Source: Antrihabitans stalactiti
Lineage (GTDB): Bacteria > Actinomycetota > Actinomycetes > Mycobacteriales > Mycobacteriaceae
Direction: 5' to 3'
Length of the DNA: 64,000 nt
Assembly (NCBI RefSeq): GCF_012932915.1
Contig: NZ_VCQU01000018.1
Location: 1 to 64,000 of the forward strand
The notes under the pieces are model-generated. The model saw only the letters and a list, made by a program, of their open reading frames with translations, searched no databases and had not been told where the DNA came from. Below, in pieces: positions 50,997 to 62,513 of the stretch. The stretch's first letter is position 1; every line of letters starts with the position of its first letter. The translations under genes and the position numbers were made by a program.

Positions 50997-51671
50997 ATGC
51001 AATTTGCGTTCGGTCTCTACCCCGGCTTCACCTCGCTCGACGTCATCGGGCCCTACCAGGTGATCAGCAACATTCCTGGCGCCGAAGTCGTGTTCTGCGC
51101 TGCGCACAGGGGCCTACTACCCGACGAGCACGGCCTGCTCAACGTCGACATCGCACACACGTTCCGCGATGTTCCCGAACCTGCAGTAATCGTCATTCCT
51201 GGTGCCCCGCATACGCGTTCGCTCGCCCGTACCTCGGACCCGATCATCGACTGGATCCGAAACGTCCACACGACAACGACATTCACGACGTCGGTGTGCA
51301 CAGGTGCATTGTTGCTGGGCGCAGCGGGAATTCTCGACGGCTTGGACGCGACAACCCACTGGGATTCCTACGACGACTTGAGTTCCTACGGCGCCGAGCC
51401 GACCGAAACGCGAGTTGTCCAGCAAGGAAAGGTGATTACCGCGGCCGGCGTGTCTTCCGGCATCGACATGGCCTTCACCTTGACCGCGAAGCTGTACGGC
51501 GACGAGGTCGCCAAGGCAATTCAGCTCGGGGTCGAATACGATCCGCAGCCGCCGTTCGACTCCGGCGCGCCGTCGAAGGCGACGCCGGAGATTCGCCAGC
51601 TTGTCGAGGCGGTCATGGCCGCCAACCGCGACGCCTCGCCGTACGGCAAGGCGTTGACCCCGATCCGATGA
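50997..51671 (+). CDS. DJ-1/PfpI-family protein (isonitrile hydratase-like)
   Basis: The 224-residue class I glutamine-amidotransferase-like protein has nucleophile Cys in TSVCTGALLLGAAGILDG, catalytic acid in the N-terminal LDVIGPYQV region, and ATTHWDSYDDL nearby. Its closest functional group by motif is isonitrile hydratase (InhA of Pseudomonas), which turns isonitriles into N-formyl amines. Activity is not proven. AAAGG precedes the ATG. It shares the DJ-1 fold with the N-terminus of the upstream regulator, suggesting that both recognise similar molecules. It converges on glgP with 7 bp between stops. Confidence 0.87.
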   Translation: MQFAFGLYPGFTSLDVIGPYQVISNIPGAEVVFCAAHRGLLPDEHGLLNVDIAHTFRDVPEPAVIVIPGAPHTRSLARTSDPIIDWIRNVHTTTTFTTSVCTGALLLGAAGILDGLDATTHWDSYDDLSSYGAEPTETRVVQQGKVITAAGVSSGIDMAFTLTAKLYGDEVAKAIQLGVEYDPQPPFDSGAPSKATPEIRQLVEAVMAANRDASPYGKALTPIR

Positions 51672-51678
51672 AGCACGT

Positions 51679-54255
51679 CTACAGGTGCGGCGTGGCGACC
51701 AACCCGAGTTCCGCATCGCTGGCGAGTAGTTCGTGGTGCGGCAGCACCCGGACCGTGTAGCCGACCGACCCGGAAAGCGGCACCGGCGTCTCCGTCGCGA
51801 AAACGTCGACGCCGGAATCATTTCCGACGTGGGCCATCGGGACGATCGTCGTCTCCGACAGGTCGTCCGACGTCGAGACTCGACCCAGAACCGCTTGCAC
51901 GACGACGTCGCTGGGTGCCAATCCGCCGAGCTGGACGTGTGCGCGCAACGACAGCGGTGAGCCGATTTCCGGCGTGTCGGGCAGGCCAGCGCTGTCGACT
52001 TGCGCGACGCGGACATCCGGCCACGCGTTCTCGACGCGACGCCGGAAGTCCGCCACTGCACGAGCCCCGGCGAAGTTGTCGGCCGATGCTCTACGTGACG
52101 CGCGAGCGGCGGGCGCGTAGTACTCCACCGCATAGTCGCGAACCATCCTCGACGCCAGTACTTTTGGCCCGAGGGTTTGCAGCGTGTGCCGGACCATCTC
52201 GATCCACCGACCGGGTACGCCATCGGCATCGCGGTTGTAGAAGCGCGGCAGCACGTTCTTTTCGAGGAGGTCGTAAAGCGCGCTGGCTTCCAGATCGTCG
52301 CGGCGGTGCTCGTCGACTACTCCGTCGGCAGTTGGTATCGCCCAACCGTTTTCGCCGTCGAACATCTCGTCCCACCAACCGTCGCGGATGGACAGGTTCA
52401 GTCCGCCGTTGAGCGCCGACTTCATCCCTGACGTGCCGCATGCTTCGAGCGGTCGCAGCGGATTGTTCAGCCACACATCGCAGCCCCAGTACAGGAAGCG
52501 CGCCATCGACATGTCGTAGTCGGGCAGGAACGCGATGCGATGCCGCACGTCCGCCGCGTCGGCAAAGCGAACGACCTGCTGGATCAACGCTTTTCCGCCG
52601 TCGTCTGCGGGATGACTCTTGCCGGCGACGACGAGCTGCAATGGACGGACCGGGTCGAGCAACAACGCACGCAGCCGCTCGGGTTCCCGAAGCATCAGCG
52701 TCAATCGCTTGTAGGTCGGGACGCGACGCGCGAAGCCGACGGTCAAGACGTCGGGATCGAAAACGTCAGCGGTCCAACCGAGTTCGGCCTCGGACGCGCC
52801 CCGCTCGAGCCAGGACGCGTGAACCCGCCTGCGGACCTCGGCAGCCAATTTGGCGCGCAAGACATTTCGGGTCGACCACAGGCCTTTCGGATCGATGTCG
52901 TGCAATTGCTCCCAGCCGCGTGCTTCTTCGACCAGCTCCGGACCGACCAGCTTGCGAGCCTTCTCGAGCCATTCGCGTGCCGCCCAGGTCGGGGCGTGCA
53001 CGCCGTTGGTAATCGACCCGATCGGCACTTCCGCCGCGTCGAACCCAGGCCACAGCGCGGCGAACATGTCGCGGCTGACCTCACCGTGCAACTTGGAGAC
53101 ACCGTTCGCGCGCTGGCCCAGCCGGAGACCCATGTGGGCCATGTTGAAGACCGACGGGTCGGCTTCACGCCCCAGCGATACGACTCGATCGACGGAAAGC
53201 CCTGGCAGCAGACTGGATTCGGAACCGCCGAAGTACTGCCGAACGAGGTCGGCCGGAAACCGGTCGATGCCTGCAGGCACCGGCGTGTGCGTCGTGAAGA
53301 CCGTGCCAGCACGAACGGCTGCAAGCGCAGTGTCGAAATCGAGGCCGTTCGCGGACACGAGTTCGCGAATACGCTCGACGCCGAGGAAGCCTGCGTGGCC
53401 TTCGTTGGTATGGAACAAATCTGGATCGGGCAGGCCTTGGGCATGCGTGAACGCCCGGACCGCTCGCACTCCCCCGATGCCCGCCAGGATCTCCTGCTTG
53501 ATGCGGTGGTCCTGGTCGCCGCCGTACAGCCGGTCGGTGACCCCTCGAAGCTCGGGATCGTTCTCGGCGATGTCGGAATCGAGCAGCAGCAACGGCACTC
53601 GCCCGACCTGCGCGATCCAGACTCGCGCTCGAAGCACCCGGCCACCCGGCATCGCGACATGGATCAGCACCGGCGATCCGCCGTCACCCTCGGTGAACAA
53701 GCGCAGCGGCAAGCCTTGCGGGTCGAGTGCCGGGTAGTGCTCGGCCTGCCACCCGTCAGCGGTCAGCGACTGCCGGAAGTAACCCGATCTGTACAGCAGT
53801 CCGACACCGATCAACGGCAGCCCGAGGTCCGACGCCGCCTTGAGGTGATCGCCGGCCAAGATGCCGAGGCCACCCGAGTAGTTCGGCAGCACTTCCGTGA
53901 CGCCGAATTCCATGGAGAAGTAGGCGATGCCGGCGGGCAGTTCGGCGCCTGCTTCCACTTGACGCTGGAACCACTGTGGACGCGTCAAGTAGTCGTCGAG
54001 ATCGGCAGCCGCGGCATCGAGCCGCGTCAGGAATCCCTCGTCGACTGCCAACTCGTCGAGGCGCCCGGCGGCAACCTCGCCGAGCATTCGCACCGGGTCG
54101 TGGCTCACCTCCGACCAACGCTGCGGGTCGATCTCCGCGAACAAATCCTGCGTCGGCGGGTGCCATGACCAGCGCAGGTTTGTCGATAGAGTCCCGAGCG
54201 CAGACAAGCGCTCCGGAAGATGAGCACGGACGGTGAACCGACGCAGGGCCTTCAC
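51679..54255 (-). CDS. glgP: Alpha-glucan phosphorylase GlgP
   Basis: An 858-residue GT35 phosphorylase of the actinobacterial long type (Rv1328c-like) that releases glucose 1-phosphate from glycogen-like glucan. It begins [17 protein letters not shown], has [32 protein letters not shown] (substrate region) and the PLP-lysine region [24 protein letters not shown]3417 N-terminal domain precedes the catalytic part. GTG 54255 reproduces the family N-terminus; longer in-frame reading is unsupported. It is divergent from glgE with 57 bp between starts. Confidence 0.95.
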   Translation of the reverse strand: MKALRRFTVRAHLPERLSALGTLSTNLRWSWHPPTQDLFAEIDPQRWSEVSHDPVRMLGEVAAGRLDELAVDEGFLTRLDAAAADLDDYLTRPQWFQRQVEAGAELPAGIAYFSMEFGVTEVLPNYSGGLGILAGDHLKAASDLGLPLIGVGLLYRSGYFRQSLTADGWQAEHYPALDPQGLPLRLFTEGDGGSPVLIHVAMPGGRVLRARVWIAQVGRVPLLLLDSDIAENDPELRGVTDRLYGGDQDHRIKQEILAGIGGVRAVRAFTHAQGLPDPDLFHTNEGHAGFLGVERIRELVSANGLDFDTALAAVRAGTVFTTHTPVPAGIDRFPADLVRQYFGGSESSLLPGLSVDRVVSLGREADPSVFNMAHMGLRLGQRANGVSKLHGEVSRDMFAALWPGFDAAEVPIGSITNGVHAPTWAAREWLEKARKLVGPELVEEARGWEQLHDIDPKGLWSTRNVLRAKLAAEVRRRVHASWLERGASEAELGWTADVFDPDVLTVGFARRVPTYKRLTLMLREPERLRALLLDPVRPLQLVVAGKSHPADDGGKALIQQVVRFADAADVRHRIAFLPDYDMSMARFLYWGCDVWLNNPLRPLEACGTSGMKSALNGGLNLSIRDGWWDEMFDGENGWAIPTADGVVDEHRRDDLEASALYDLLEKNVLPRFYNRDADGVPGRWIEMVRHTLQTLGPKVLASRMVRDYAVEYYAPAARASRRASADNFAGARAVADFRRRVENAWPDVRVAQVDSAGLPDTPEIGSPLSLRAHVQLGGLAPSDVVVQAVLGRVSTSDDLSETTIVPMAHVGNDSGVDVFATETPVPLSGSVGYTVRVLPHHELLASDAELGLVATPHL

Positions 54256-54312
54256 CCCGCGAAGACTACCTGTGTCGTTACACATTCTCGTGGGCTCCAC
54301 TACGGTTGCCTC

Positions 54313-56316
54313 GTGACAGGTCGCATTGCCATCGACGAGACCGCCCCTGCCATCCCCGGCGGGCACCCGGCGAAGGCCGTGGTCGGCGAGGTATTTCCCG
54401 TTCGAGCAGTCGTCTGGCGCGAGGGCCACGACGCCGTCGCAGCAACATTGTGTGTGCACGAGCCCGGTGCCGCGAAAACGTCGCGGACCCGGATGAGCGC
54501 CGACTACCAACCCGATGTCTTCAACGCCGTCTTCACACCGACGACCGAGGGCATCTGGACCTTCCGCATCGAAGCCTGGGGCGATCCGATCACCACCTGG
54601 CGCCATGGCATCGAGGCGAAGCTGGCGGTCGGCCAGAACGCCGCGGACCTCGCGAACGATCTCGAAATCGGCGCGCTGCTGTTCGAACGCGCCGCGCGGA
54701 AGGTACCTGCAGCCGAACGCAATCGGCTCACCGACGTCGCTGCATCGCTGCGCAGCGACGGTCAGTTGCCCGCCCGCGTGGCCCCCGCAGTCGACGCCGA
54801 CGTGGCCGAACTCCTGCGGCTGTACCCGCTGCGTGAGCTGGTGACCCGCGGTGCGACGCACTCGGTCCGCGTCGAGCGCAAGCGCGCGCTGTACGGCGCC
54901 TGGTACGAGTTCTTCCCGCGGTCCACCGGTGGCGTAGACGCCGACGGCAACGCAGTGCATGGCACGTTCGAGACCGCGTCGCGGGATCTGCCACGCATCG
55001 CCGCGATGGGATTCGACGTTGTGTACCTGCCTCCGATTCATCCGATCGGCAAGGTCAATCGCAAGGGTCCGAACAATTCGCTGACCGCGGGTCCGGGTGA
55101 CGTCGGCTCACCGTGGGCGATCGGCTCCGACGAGGGCGGGCACGACGCGGTCCACCCGCTGCTCGGCGACGAGGCATCCTTCACGCGGTTCGTGGCCGCC
55201 GCGCACAAGCTCAATCTCGAGGTCGCGCTCGACCTCGCTTTGCAGTGCGCACCTGATCACCCTTGGGCCACAGCGCATCCCGAGTGGTTCACGGTGCTGC
55301 CCGACGGCACCATCGCCTATGCGGAAAACCCGCCGAAGAAGTACCAGGACATCTACCCGGTGAACTTCGACCGCGATCCGCACGGCATCCGAGCCGAGGT
55401 GATGCGCATCGTTCGGCATTGGATCTCGTTGGGCGTCAAGATCTTCCGCGTCGACAATCCGCACACCAAGCCTCCGGACTTCTGGGACTGGCTGATTCGG
55501 CAAGTCCACGAATCAGATCCCGACGTCATCTTTCTGTCCGAAGCGTTCACCCGCCCCGCGCGGCTCTATGGGCTCGCCAGGCGTGGTTTCAGCCAGTCCT
55601 ATACGTACTTCACCTGGCGAACTGCCAAGTGGGAGTTGACCGAATTCGGAAACGAAATCGCAGCGAAGGCCGACGAAGCTCGTCCGAATCTCTTCGTGAA
55701 CACCCCGGACATCCTGCACGAGAGCCTCCAATACGGCGGGCCCGCGATGTTCGCGCTCCGGGCCGCGCTCGCTGCCACGATGGCGCCGACGTGGGGAATG
55801 TATTCGGGCTTCGAACTTTACGAGCACGAGGCGGTTCGGCCGGGCACCGAGGAGTACCTCGACTCGGAGAAATATCAGCTGCGTCCCCGGCCGTTCGCCG
55901 AGGCGCGCGCAAACGGGGACTCGCTGGAGCCGTGGATCACCCGACTCAACGAGATCCGGCAAGCGCATCCTGCGTTGCAGCAGCTGCGCATCATCCATTT
56001 CCATCACATCGACAACGACGCCCTCATCGCGTATTCGAAGATCGATCCGTCGACGGGCGATGCCGTACTGACGATCGTGAACCTCAACCCGCACGACGCC
56101 GAACAGGGCACCATCTGGCTCGACATGCCCGCGATCGGCCGCGACTGGCAGGACCGCTTCACCGTCGACGACGAGGTCAGCGGCGAGCAGTACCTCTGGG
56201 GCGAGGAGAATTTCGTCCGCCTCGAGCCGTGGCGAGCCGTTGCCCACATCTTGACGCTGCCCCAGGTCGCTGCCCCGATTCGACTCGAACGCGCGTATCG
56301 AAGGTCGTTCCATTGA
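54313..56316 (+). CDS. glgE: Maltose-1-phosphate maltosyltransferase GlgE
   Basis: A 667-residue GH13_3 enzyme that transfers maltosyl units from alpha-maltose 1-phosphate to glucan chains. The predicted nucleophile is Asp381 ([10 protein letters not shown]), the acid/base Glu410 (SEAFTRP), and the third carboxylate Asp466 (NTPDIL). All three are present. An N-terminal beta-sandwich dimer domain precedes the barrel. GTG 54313 gives [11 protein letters not shown] as in relatives. Its TGA overlaps the TTG of glgB (TTGA). Confidence 0.95.
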   Translation: MTGRIAIDETAPAIPGGHPAKAVVGEVFPVRAVVWREGHDAVAATLCVHEPGAAKTSRTRMSADYQPDVFNAVFTPTTEGIWTFRIEAWGDPITTWRHGIEAKLAVGQNAADLANDLEIGALLFERAARKVPAAERNRLTDVAASLRSDGQLPARVAPAVDADVAELLRLYPLRELVTRGATHSVRVERKRALYGAWYEFFPRSTGGVDADGNAVHGTFETASRDLPRIAAMGFDVVYLPPIHPIGKVNRKGPNNSLTAGPGDVGSPWAIGSDEGGHDAVHPLLGDEASFTRFVAAAHKLNLEVALDLALQCAPDHPWATAHPEWFTVLPDGTIAYAENPPKKYQDIYPVNFDRDPHGIRAEVMRIVRHWISLGVKIFRVDNPHTKPPDFWDWLIRQVHESDPDVIFLSEAFTRPARLYGLARRGFSQSYTYFTWRTAKWELTEFGNEIAAKADEARPNLFVNTPDILHESLQYGGPAMFALRAALAATMAPTWGMYSGFELYEHEAVRPGTEEYLDSEKYQLRPRPFAEARANGDSLEPWITRLNEIRQAHPALQQLRIIHFHHIDNDALIAYSKIDPSTGDAVLTIVNLNPHDAEQGTIWLDMPAIGRDWQDRFTVDDEVSGEQYLWGEENFVRLEPWRAVAHILTLPQVAAPIRLERAYRRSFH

Positions 56317-58487
56317 GCGGTCGCGTGCGCGCTGCGGCGCCGAGCAAGTCCGACCTCGGATTGCTCGCGAAAGGTCTACATCGCAGCCCGCATTCGGTGC
56401 TGGGTGCACACCCCAAGGGCAAGAGCACCGTGATCCGCGCGTTGCGTCCGCATGCCAAGTCGGTCGCAGCGCGCATCGGCGGAGTCGACTATCCACTCGT
56501 GCACATCGACAACGGCCTTTTCAGCGCACGTGTTCCGATTGCAGACCTGATGGATTACCGGCTGGTCGCGACCTACCCAGACGATTCGACGGTCGTATCC
56601 GCCGACGGCTACCGCTTCCTGCCGACCATCGGCGACGTCGACTTGCACCTGTTCGGCGAAGGCCGCCACGAACGCCTGTGGGAAATACTCGGTGCCCACC
56701 CACGCACCTTCACCACAACGGACGGCGAGGTCAGCGGGACGGCGTTCTCGGTCTGGGCGCCCGAAGCGCGCGGCGTCACCGTGATCGGCGACTTCGATCT
56801 TTGGGGCGGCAACACAGCGCCTATGCGGTCGCTGGGCAACGGCGTCTGGGAACTGTTCCTCCCCGACGTCGGCGCCGGGTCACTGTACAAATTCCGGGTG
56901 CACGGGTGCGACGGCGTCGTCCGCGACAAGGCGGATCCGATGGCCTTCCGAACGGAAGTTCCGCCTGCAAACGCATCCGTGGTCGATTCGACCACCTACG
57001 AGTGGAACGACGCCCAGTGGCTCGCCGCACGCGCCGACCTGGACCCGACCGGTGCGCCGATGAGCATCTACGAGGTCCACCTCGGGTCGTGGCGACCGGG
57101 CCTGAACTACCTCGAACTTGCCGACGAGTTGTCGATGTATGTGGTCGACGCAGGCTTCACGCACGTCGAATTGCTACCCGTCGCCGAGCATCCCTACGGA
57201 GGGTCGTGGGGCTATCAGGTCACGTCGTATTACGCCCCGACCGCGCGGTTCGGCGATCCCGACGACTTCCGCGCCTTCGTCGATACGATGCACTCCGTAG
57301 GCATCGGCGTCATCGTCGACTGGGTTCCCGCGCACTTCCCGAAGGATGAGTGGGCACTCGCTCGTTTCGACGGCGCGCCACTGTACGAGCACGGCGACCC
57401 GACGCGCGGCGAGCAGTTGGACTGGGGCACATACGTCTTCGATTTCGGTCGCAGCGAGGTCCGCAACTTCCTCGTCGCCAACGCGCTTTACTGGTTGGAG
57501 GAATTCCATGTCGACGGTCTTCGGGTCGACGCGGTCGCGTCGATGCTCTACCTGGACTACTCGCGCCCGGAAGGTGGCTGGACGCCGAACATTCACGGCG
57601 GCAGAGAGAACTTGGAAGCAGTCGCTTTCCTGCAGGAGATGAACGCAACCGTGCACAAACTGCACGCGGGCGTCGTCACGATCGCCGAGGAATCGACCGC
57701 TTGGCCGGGCGTCACCCGGTCGACCCGAGTGGGCGGTCTCGGTTTCAACATGAAGTGGAACATGGGCTGGATGCACGACACACTCGGCTACCTCAGCCAC
57801 GACCCGGTGCACCGGTCCTATCACCACCACGAGATCACGTTCTCGCTCATGTACGCGTGGAGCGAGAACTACCTGCTGCCGATCAGCCACGACGAGGTCG
57901 TGCACGGCAAGGGAACGCTGTGGTCACGGATGCCAGGCAACGACTCTGCGAAGGCCGCCGGGGTCCGGGCGCTGCTGGCCTACATGTGGTCACACCCCGG
58001 TAAGCAGCTGCTGTTCATGGGTCAGGAGTTCGGGCAGCGCACCGAATGGTCCGAGGAGCGTGGCCTCGATTGGACCCAGGTCGACCCCGGGTTGTGCCGC
58101 GCGGTCCGGGATCTGAACAAGGTGTACCGCGCGCAACCGGCGATGTGGACGCTCGACACCTCCCCCGGTGGCTATTCGTGGATCGACGCGAACGACACCG
58201 CGAACAACGTCCTGAGTTTCCTGCGCTACGGGTCCGACGGATCGGTCGTCGCCTGCCTCTACAACTTTTCCGGGATCGCGCACACCGACTATCGAGTCGG
58301 TCTGCCGGAGGCCGGCCTCTGGGTGGAGATCCTCAACACCGATGCTGCGGAGTACGGCGGTTCGGGAACGGGCAACTTCGGAGCGGTCGCTGCGGCGCCC
58401 GAACCGTGCCATGGCCGACCGGCATCGGCACGAGTCGTGTTGCCCTCGAGCAGCGCGATCTGGCTGCGCCGTGCGCCCGAGCTCTAG
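56313..58487 (+). CDS. glgB: 1,4-alpha-glucan branching enzyme GlgB
   Basis: A 724-residue GH13_9 branching enzyme with two N-terminal beta-sandwich domains, then the barrel with nucleophile Asp406 (LRVDAV), acid/base Glu459 (AEESTAWPG) and Asp527 (SHDEVVHG). It adds alpha-1,6 branches to the linear glucan extended by GlgE. The TTG at 56313 overlaps the glgE stop; GTG 56325, four codons later, is the alternative. The TAG stop shares CTAG with the stop of the convergent thioredoxin-like gene. Confidence 0.94.
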   Translation: MSGRVRAAAPSKSDLGLLAKGLHRSPHSVLGAHPKGKSTVIRALRPHAKSVAARIGGVDYPLVHIDNGLFSARVPIADLMDYRLVATYPDDSTVVSADGYRFLPTIGDVDLHLFGEGRHERLWEILGAHPRTFTTTDGEVSGTAFSVWAPEARGVTVIGDFDLWGGNTAPMRSLGNGVWELFLPDVGAGSLYKFRVHGCDGVVRDKADPMAFRTEVPPANASVVDSTTYEWNDAQWLAARADLDPTGAPMSIYEVHLGSWRPGLNYLELADELSMYVVDAGFTHVELLPVAEHPYGGSWGYQVTSYYAPTARFGDPDDFRAFVDTMHSVGIGVIVDWVPAHFPKDEWALARFDGAPLYEHGDPTRGEQLDWGTYVFDFGRSEVRNFLVANALYWLEEFHVDGLRVDAVASMLYLDYSRPEGGWTPNIHGGRENLEAVAFLQEMNATVHKLHAGVVTIAEESTAWPGVTRSTRVGGLGFNMKWNMGWMHDTLGYLSHDPVHRSYHHHEITFSLMYAWSENYLLPISHDEVVHGKGTLWSRMPGNDSAKAAGVRALLAYMWSHPGKQLLFMGQEFGQRTEWSEERGLDWTQVDPGLCRAVRDLNKVYRAQPAMWTLDTSPGGYSWIDANDTANNVLSFLRYGSDGSVVACLYNFSGIAHTDYRVGLPEAGLWVEILNTDAAEYGGSGTGNFGAVAAAPEPCHGRPASARVVLPSSSAIWLRRAPEL

Positions 58488-59404
58488 TACAGGGCCAGCG
58501 CGAGCTTGCGGCGCGCTGCTACGACGAACGGCTCTGCCGGGTCGAAGAGTTCGAACAGTTCCAGCAGGCGGGTGCGCACTCGCGTGCGGTCGTCACCAGC
58601 GGTCCGTTTGACCGCATCGATCAGGCGAGCAAACGCTGCTTCCGGCTGCTGATCGAACAACTCGGCGTCAGCCGCCTGAAGCTGCGCGTCGATGTCGGCG
58701 CGATCGGCGTCTGCCTTGTCGACGATGCCCTCCGGAAGAGATTCCGCGCGCCCGAGAAACGCGACGTGGCGCAGGGCCGTCTTCGCATTCGCGTTGCCGG
58801 GCTCGGCGTCGAGAATCGCCTTGTACGCGGCCTCCGCAGCTTCGAAGTCACCGGACTCCAACGCCGTCTCGGCGGCGACGAATCGGGGGTCTTCGGGTTC
58901 GGCGGCATCCTCGACCGTGCCGGGACCGGCCAGCTTGCCTTCGACCGCCCGCAGCACCGCGTCGATCCACTGCCTGATCTCGGTCTCGGTTTGCCCGCCC
59001 TGGAAGTCCGCGAGCGGCTGACCGGCCGCGACGGCAACGACCGCTGGAATGGACTGGATGCCGAAGGCCTGCGCGATCCGCATGTTCGAGTCGACGTCGA
59101 CGCGCGCCAGCACCCAGGCGCCGTTGTCCGCCGCAGCCACTCTTTCGAAAACGTCGGCAAGCGCGAGGCTCACCTCGGACCGCGCCGACGTGAGCACGAC
59201 GACGACCGGCACCTGCGTCGAGCGCTGCAGAACTTCGGCCTCGAAGTTGGCTTCGGTGACATCCACCGATGCGGCGACACGCGCACCTTCGGGAGTCTTC
59301 TTGGCTTGAGCGCGCTCTTTCAGAACGGAAAGGTCGACCGCGCCAGACATAGCTGCGGCCATTGCCGGCCGTCTGGCGGCGGGGCGAGAACCAGGTCGAG
59401 TCAC
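58484..59404 (-). CDS. Thioredoxin-like/TPR protein without CxxC (YbbN/CnoX-like, Rv1324-like)
   Basis: The 306-residue protein has a thioredoxin fold in the N-terminal 150 residues ([54 protein letters not shown]). The catalytic WCGPC is replaced by TSARSE, so it cannot act as a dithiol reductase. A tetratricopeptide-like C-terminal half follows ([31 protein letters not shown]). YbbN/CnoX proteins act as holdase or co-chaperone and protect thiols. GTG 59404 is used. It matches Rv1324, next to glgB (Rv1326c) in M. tuberculosis. Confidence 0.9.
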   Translation of the reverse strand: MTRPGSRPAARRPAMAAAMSGAVDLSVLKERAQAKKTPEGARVAASVDVTEANFEAEVLQRSTQVPVVVVLTSARSEVSLALADVFERVAAADNGAWVLARVDVDSNMRIAQAFGIQSIPAVVAVAAGQPLADFQGGQTETEIRQWIDAVLRAVEGKLAGPGTVEDAAEPEDPRFVAAETALESGDFEAAEAAYKAILDAEPGNANAKTALRHVAFLGRAESLPEGIVDKADADRADIDAQLQAADAELFDQQPEAAFARLIDAVKRTAGDDRTRVRTRLLELFELFDPAEPFVVAARRKLALALY

Positions 59405-59417
59405 GGTTTCCAGTGTG

Positions 59418-59783
59418 TCATGACTCGCTCAGGACGGGTTCTGGCACCGGTGCCGTCTGCGAGAGTTCCGCCAGCCGTCCGGACCTGGCGGCCCACTGCT
59501 CGAACACGACGGTGCCGAATGGCGGGAAGCTCGACGCGAGTGCCAAGACTGTCGTCAGCGGTGTCCACGACAGAGCTCGTGCAGTGACGATCGCGATGAT
59601 CACGAAAGCGATGAACACGACGCCGTGAATCGGGCCGAAGATCTTGACGCCGATCTCGTTGCCGTTCTCGGGCACGTACTTGAAGAACATGCCGATCAGC
59701 AGGCCTGCCCACGTGAACGCCTCGAGGATGGCGACGAACCTGAATCGCTTGGCGACCGTGCTCAAGTCGAACGCGTCGCTCAT
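59418..59783 (-). CDS. DUF3817 membrane protein
   Basis: The 121-residue protein has three transmembrane helices: [44 protein letters not shown] and [20 protein letters not shown]. The pattern is the DUF3817 family; the other member in the window is at 36597. Its ATG overlaps the stop of the acetyltransferase gene (ATGA). No function is known. Confidence 0.88.
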   Translation of the reverse strand: MSDAFDLSTVAKRFRFVAILEAFTWAGLLIGMFFKYVPENGNEIGVKIFGPIHGVVFIAFVIIAIVTARALSWTPLTTVLALASSFPPFGTVVFEQWAARSGRLAELSQTAPVPEPVLSES

Positions 59784-60970
59784 TTGGCAACCCGAATGAT
59801 CAGCGCGTCACCCTGACCGCCGCCACCGCAGAGCGCAGCAGCACCGATGCCGCCGCCGCGTCGCTTCAGCTCGAGCGCAAGGTGCAGCGCAATGCGCGCT
59901 CCCGACATACCGAGGGGGTGTCCGATCGCGATTGCGCCACCGTTGACGTTCACCTTCTCCGGATCGATCCCGAGCTCGCGGGTCGACGAGATGCCGACCG
60001 CGGCGAACGCTTCGTTGATCTCGATCAGATCCAGATCGGCGGGCGTGATGCCTTCCCGCTCACAGGCCTTCGCGATGGCGCGTGCCGGCTGGCTCTGCAG
60101 CGTCGAATCCGGACCGGCGACCTGACCGTGCGCACCGATCTCCGCGATCCAGGAAAGTCCGAGCTCCTCGGCCTTTTCCTTGCTCATGACCACTACCGCC
60201 GCGGCACCGTCGGAGATCTGCGACGCCGACCCTGCCGTGACAGTGCCGTCCTTGCTGAACGCCGGCCGCAACTTGCCGAGCGTCTCGACGGTGGTATCCG
60301 CGCGAATGCCTTCGTCTGTGGCGAAGATCACCGGGTCGCCTTTGCGCTGCGGGATCGACACCGGAACGACCTCGTCGTCGAAGACACCGTTCTTCCATGC
60401 GAGCGCCGCCCGCTGGTGCGACGCCGCGGCGAACTCGTCCTGGTCGGCCCGGCTGATCGGGCTGGCCTCGCTCTGATTCTTCGTTTCGGTCAGCTTGCCC
60501 ATCGCCTGGTCGGTGAAGATGTCGTAGAGGCCGTCGTAGGCCATATGGTCGCGCAGCGTCACGTCGCCGTACTTGAAGCCTTCACGGCTCTTTTCCAGCA
60601 TGTGCGGCGCGCGGCTCATCGATTCCTGACCGCCCGCGACGACGATGTCGAACTCCCCCGCCCGAATGAGCTGGTCAGCAAGGCCGATCGCGTTGACGCC
60701 CGAGAGACACACCTTGTTGACGGTCACTGCGGGAACATCCATCGGAATGCCGGCGGCGACAGCAGCCTGCCGCGCCGGGATCTGGCCCGCGCCGGCGGTG
60801 AGCACCTGGCCCATGATCACGTATTGCACCTGATCGGCGGCCACACCGGCCTTGTCCAGAGCGCCCTTGATGGCGATGCCGCCCAGATCCGAACCGCTGA
60901 AGTCCTTCAGGCTGCCGAGCAGCCGTCCGACTGGAGTTCGCGCGCCCGCAACGATGACAGAACTGGTCAA
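59780..60970 (-). CDS. Acetyl-CoA acetyltransferase (thiolase, FadA4-like)
   Basis: The 396-residue thiolase has acylation Cys88 (VNKVCLSG), EINEAFAAV (catalytic His/Asn block), [16 protein letters not shown] (catalytic His) and CGGGGQG near the end (second Cys). It interconverts two acetyl-CoA and acetoacetyl-CoA. TTG 60970 is chosen because GGAGG stands 5 nt upstream; ATGs at 61000 and 61012 have no ribosome site. It is divergent from the methylmalonyl-CoA epimerase gene, like fadA4/Rv1322A. Confidence 0.93.
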   Translation of the reverse strand: MTSSVIVAGARTPVGRLLGSLKDFSGSDLGGIAIKGALDKAGVAADQVQYVIMGQVLTAGAGQIPARQAAVAAGIPMDVPAVTVNKVCLSGVNAIGLADQLIRAGEFDIVVAGGQESMSRAPHMLEKSREGFKYGDVTLRDHMAYDGLYDIFTDQAMGKLTETKNQSEASPISRADQDEFAAASHQRAALAWKNGVFDDEVVPVSIPQRKGDPVIFATDEGIRADTTVETLGKLRPAFSKDGTVTAGSASQISDGAAAVVVMSKEKAEELGLSWIAEIGAHGQVAGPDSTLQSQPARAIAKACEREGITPADLDLIEINEAFAAVGISSTRELGIDPEKVNVNGGAIAIGHPLGMSGARIALHLALELKRRGGGIGAAALCGGGGQGDALIIRVAK

Positions 60971-61031
60971 TGTAGCCTCCGAATAAGATGAGCCGGGCAT
61001 GATTCGGATCATCCCGACGAGAACTACTTCT

Positions 61032-61047
61032 ACGTTAGCGCTACCGT
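61032..61047. promoter_or_regulatory. 16-bp imperfect palindrome in thiolase/epimerase divergent promoter
   Basis: ACGTTAGCGCTACCGT has the perfect 8-bp core TAGCGCTA (61036-61043) and matching outer ACG/CGT, with one mismatched pair between. It lies 62 nt from the thiolase start and 6 nt from the epimerase start, a good place for a TetR-type fatty-acid regulator. The regulator itself is not in the window. Confidence 0.45.
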
Positions 61048-61053
61048 TTTGCT

Positions 61054-61527
61054 ATGACACAACTCCCGTCAGCCGTGATCGCCGACCTCGTCACCGCAAT
61101 CGACCACGTCGGAATCGCGGTACCAGACCTCGACGAAGCAGTCGCCTGGTACGTGGGGCACCTGGGCATGGTCGAGACCCACCGCGAAGTGAACGAAAGT
61201 CAGGGCGTCCACGAGGCGATGCTCACCGTCCAGGGCGACACCTCTGGCACAACCTCGATCCAACTTCTCGCTCCGGTCAGCGCCGATTCGACGATTGCGA
61301 AGTTCATCGACCGCAACGGTCCGGGCATGCAACAGCTCGCATATCGAGTCACTGATATCGATGCAATCTCGGCCGAGCTGCGCAGTCGCGGCGTGCGCCT
61401 GCTCTACGACGAGGCGCGGCACGGCACTTCGGATTCACGCATCAACTTCATCCATCCGAAGGATGCCGGCGGCGTGTTGGTCGAGCTGGTGGAGCCCAGC
61501 AAGCAAGCCAGCGCGGGCGCGCACTAA
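61054..61527 (+). CDS. mce: Methylmalonyl-CoA epimerase
   Basis: A 157-residue vicinal-oxygen-chelate protein that interconverts (R)- and (S)-methylmalonyl-CoA in propionate and odd-chain or cholesterol side-chain catabolism. The two VOC modules show AIDHVGIAVPDLDEAVAWY (metal His), QGVHEAML, QQLAYRVTDIDAI and a final GVLVELVEPS (metal Glu). Length is normal. A candidate operator overlaps its promoter. The symbol mce here refers to the epimerase, not to mammalian cell entry genes. Confidence 0.92.
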   Translation: MTQLPSAVIADLVTAIDHVGIAVPDLDEAVAWYVGHLGMVETHREVNESQGVHEAMLTVQGDTSGTTSIQLLAPVSADSTIAKFIDRNGPGMQQLAYRVTDIDAISAELRSRGVRLLYDEARHGTSDSRINFIHPKDAGGVLVELVEPSKQASAGAH

Positions 61528-61565
61528 CAATCAGAATCTCCCCGATTTTGAGGTAGGTTTATCAG

Positions 61566-62513
61566 ATGGCCAACGAGCACGACAGGCATCCCGCTACGCT
61601 TCCATTTACCCTCGTGCGCAGGGGTTTTGACCGCGACGAGGTCCGCAACTACTTCGAGAGATTCGACGCCGAGCTTCGGGTGACGGCAACCGATCGCGAT
61701 GCCGCCGCCGCACAGGCGCGCAACCTCGCGAGCCAACTCGAGCATGCCCGCGACGAGATCGAAGATCTCCGGCGCGACATCGATCGTCTGTCGGTTCCGC
61801 CGACGACGGCCGAGGGAATGAGCGACCGGATCTCACGCATGTTGCGGCTGGCATCGGACGAAGCGTCCGAGCTGCGGGCTGTCGCCGAGTCCGACGCCGC
61901 GGAAGTGCGATCGATCGCCCAACAGGACGCTGCTGCGCTTCAGGCCAAGCACGAATCGATGCTCGCCGAGCTCGAAGAACGGCGCACGGCACTCGAGATC
62001 GAGTTCGAACAGACCATGGCGAGTGCGCGCACCGAGGCGGCCAAGATCATCGAATCTGCGCAAGCCGAGGCGAGTCGGCTCGGTGCCGAGGCGGAGGCGA
62101 AGCGCAAGTCCGTCCAAGAAGATTTCGAGATCACGATGCGCGAGCGTAGGACGAAAGTCACACGCGCGGTCGAGCAACTCGAGGCGTCCAGCAAGGCCGA
62201 AGCGGCGCAGCGCCTCAAGGACGCGACGGAGGAGTCGCAGCGAAGGCTGCAATCGGCGACCCAGCAGGCCGAACGCAAGATCGCCCATGCCAAGGAACTT
62301 GCCGAGGAACTCCGCGTTCTGCGCGGTCGGGTGCTCGCTCAGTTGCTGGGAGTTCGTGGCCAGCTCGACTCGATTCCCGCGATGCTCGCGTCCGTGAACC
62401 GCGAGAGCGAACTGCTCGACAGCACGCCTACAGCGGCAACCACCCCGGTGGACCCGCCGGCCGACGACACCACGGTGGCATTGGAGAAGGAAAGCGCGCC
62501 CGTCGGTAGTTAG
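61566..62513 (+). CDS. DivIVA-domain coiled-coil protein
   Basis: The 315-residue protein has a DivIVA-like N-terminal domain (LVRRGFDRDEVRNYFERFDAEL), a long Ala/Glu/Arg-rich coiled coil across about residues 40-260, and a disordered Pro/Thr tail. Proteins of this type (Wag31/DivIVA relatives) localise to poles or septa and organise tip growth. It is not Wag31 itself, which lies in the ftsZ region in relatives. GAGGTAGG precedes ATG 61566. Its TAG overlaps the convergent TAA of the zinc-ribbon gene by 3 nt. Confidence 0.85.
   Translation: MANEHDRHPATLPFTLVRRGFDRDEVRNYFERFDAELRVTATDRDAAAAQARNLASQLEHARDEIEDLRRDIDRLSVPPTTAEGMSDRISRMLRLASDEASELRAVAESDAAEVRSIAQQDAAALQAKHESMLAELEERRTALEIEFEQTMASARTEAAKIIESAQAEASRLGAEAEAKRKSVQEDFEITMRERRTKVTRAVEQLEASSKAEAAQRLKDATEESQRRLQSATQQAERKIAHAKELAEELRVLRGRVLAQLLGVRGQLDSIPAMLASVNRESELLDSTPTAATTPVDPPADDTTVALEKESAPVGS

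Noticed and set aside
55263..56312. N-terminal extension of glgB through glgE
   Set aside because: This stretch is the glgE coding sequence read in another frame. The family N-terminus of GlgB begins at the TTG/GTG near 56313-56325.
58484..59404. Active thioredoxin
   Set aside because: The CxxC active site is absent (TSARSE in its place), so only a chaperone-like role is proposed.
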